From JASHVB01 sp049522565 (lineage in GTDB: Bacteria; Pseudomonadota; Alphaproteobacteria; Acetobacterales; Acetobacteraceae), in the NCBI GenBank assembly GCA_049522565.1, contig JBEKNT010000477.1, positions 1 through 5,009 on the forward strand: a stretch of 5,009 bases of DNA, written 5' to 3'. Both the position numbers and the translations under genes were made by a program. Shown piece after piece: positions 3,838 to 5,009 of the stretch. Under the pieces are notes generated by a model, which worked only from the letters and a program-made list of their open reading frames with translations, was not told the origin of the DNA and did not search any database. The first letter of the stretch is position 1, and each line of letters begins with the position of its first letter.

Positions 3838-5009
3838 TCAGCCGACCCGCTCCTTGGCACGAACCGGAGCGACAGAGAGCGACGGGCTCACGACCTCGAG
3901 CGATCGCCCCGTGGTTGCCGGGCCGAGCGCGTAGACGAGTCCGCGCACAACATAGCAGCCGGCGATGAACACGAAGACCGCCGCATAACCCACCTGCGAG
4001 AACACCGCGGCAATGACGAACGGCCCGCCCACGTTGGCGATCCGGCCGATGCCGTAGGTGATTCCGTTACCCTGTGAGCGTAACTCGGTCGGGTACAGTT
4101 CCGAAGCGTAGGTGTAACTGCTCACCGTGGCAGCCTGCAGTCCCATGACCATCAGCGAGCCAAGCACCATGATCAGGATCGGATTGTCGCTGAGACCGAA
4201 AAGCACACCGCAAACCGCGACGAACACCGAGATCCCGACGTTGAACCATTTGCGCTCGTAGCGTTCGATCAGATCCGCGGCGATCAGGGCACCGATTGGA
4301 TTGCACAGCGCCATGACGCTGGTATAGGTGAGCGACCTGACGACGGTGACTCCGTGTTGGAACAGCAGCGTCGGCACCCAGGAGAAGAAGCCGTAGAACC
4401 CCACGGTGCCCAAAACCGATACGATACACAGCAGAATGGTGCGGCCGAAATAGCGCTCGCGCATCAGGCCGCCATAGCCAGCCCGACGGTGCCGCGGCGG
4501 CTCGGCGACGGATTCCAACTCCGGCAGGATCGCGCCCTCGGCGATGGCGACGCGCTCGAGTGCATCAAGCTCGGCATCGGCTTCGGCTATACGATGATGG
4601 CTGCGCAGCCAGCGCGGCGATTCCGGGATGCGCAAGGCGTAAACCAGGGACAATATGCCAAGCCCGCCCCAGACGAAGATCAGCCGCCAGCCCCAGGGAG
4701 CCAGGGGTACGACGAAGCGCGACACCCAGGCGGTGGCGGGAATGCCAAGCAGACCGATGGTCATCACCAGGCCCATGTAGCGGCCGCGCCGGCTCGCCGG
4801 GAAGAATTCGCTGATGTAGGTGTTGGCAATCACCGTCATGCTGGACAGGCCGATGCCGGTGATGAAACGCGTGGCGGAAAGCGACAGCACGTCCCACGCC
4901 AGAGCGTTGATGAGGGAAAAACCGGCATAGAGCAGCATTGAGTAGATCAAGCCGCGCTTGCGTCCGACACGGTCGGCCACCACGCCACCGAACACCGCGC
5001 CCAGGAACA
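3838..5009 (-). CDS. MFS metabolite transporter, N-terminus outside window
   Basis: The reading frame is open through the right edge, so about the first 60-70 residues (TM1 and most of TM2) are missing; 390 codons remain. Visible at the edge is FLGAVFGGVVADRVGRKRG, the loop 2-3 signature of the major facilitator superfamily (GxxxDRxGRR). Further on are the end-of-TM6 motif PESPRWL (4606-4626), a charged central cytoplasmic loop, the repeat of the loop motif in the second half (GALIAADLIERYERKW), and the SELYPTELRSQGNG segment seen in metabolite:proton symporters and SV2/NiaP-like carriers. Many hydrophobic helices confirm an inner-membrane protein. It probably imports an organic acid or related compound by proton symport. 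A GTG at 4993-4995 is internal to the motif and should not be taken as the start. It converges on the dehydratase genes, so it is a separate transcript. The substrate is unknown. Confidence 0.92.
   Translation of the reverse strand, partial: FLGAVFGGVVADRVGRKRGLIYSMLLYAGFSLINALAWDVLSLSATRFITGIGLSSMTVIANTYISEFFPASRRGRYMGLVMTIGLLGIPATAWVSRFVVPLAPWGWRLIFVWGGLGILSLVYALRIPESPRWLRSHHRIAEADAELDALERVAIAEGAILPELESVAEPPRHRRAGYGGLMRERYFGRTILLCIVSVLGTVGFYGFFSWVPTLLFQHGVTVVRSLTYTSVMALCNPIGALIAADLIERYERKWFNVGISVFVAVCGVLFGLSDNPILIMVLGSLMVMGLQAATVSSYTYASELYPTELRSQGNGITYGIGRIANVGGPFVIAAVFSQVGYAAVFVFIAGCYVVRGLVYALGPATTGRSLEVVSPSLSVAPVRAKERVG

Noticed and set aside
4993..4995. GTG as start of the MFS transporter.
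   Set aside because: It lies inside the conserved loop 2-3 motif, and the frame stays open to the window edge; the real start is outside.

Overview
The window comes from a GC-rich bacterium. Strong GC bias at third codon positions, a perfect FNR/FixK/ANR-type box, and a C/G-rich hairpin terminator with A and T tracts all fit a proteobacterium, probably alpha or beta. No rRNA, tRNA, plasmid or phage gene is present to fix the taxon. The region looks like chromosomal accessory catabolism: five protein genes, densely packed, with no insertion sequence, CRISPR array or RNA gene that I can see.

Layout. (1) 9-875, minus strand: an alpha/beta-hydrolase. It is preceded by a strong Shine-Dalgarno and two tiny ORFs joined to each other and to the hydrolase by ATGA stop/start overlaps. 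(2) 876-1264: a divergent control region of about 390 bp. It holds a cluster of short perfect palindromes on the hydrolase side, a perfect TTGAT-N4-ATCAA box in the middle, and a hairpin in the leader of the plus-strand genes. (3) 1265-3790, plus strand: two consecutive single-hotdog MaoC-like dehydratase genes, then an MmgE/PrpD-family gene. A 157-bp spacer before the last gene contains two tandem hairpins sharing the loop bases TGAC. (4) 3798-3831: a bidirectional intrinsic terminator. (5) 3838 to the right edge, minus strand: an MFS metabolite transporter that converges on the plus-strand genes and lacks its N-terminus because the window ends.

How the genes may work together (inference). 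The two MaoC-like proteins look like the two halves of one heteromeric R-specific enoyl-CoA hydratase. MmgE/PrpD enzymes are dehydratases, decarboxylases or isomerases of branched carboxylic acids. With a hydrolase and a carboxylate/metabolite-type transporter alongside, the simplest reading is an uptake and breakdown module for an organic acid or ester, possibly switched by oxygen or redox state through an FNR/FixK-type regulator. The substrate cannot be read from the sequence. All enzyme families are known; the least explained parts are the non-coding ones: the ATGA-linked leader ORFs, the FNR-like box, and the paired hairpins upstream of the MmgE/PrpD gene.
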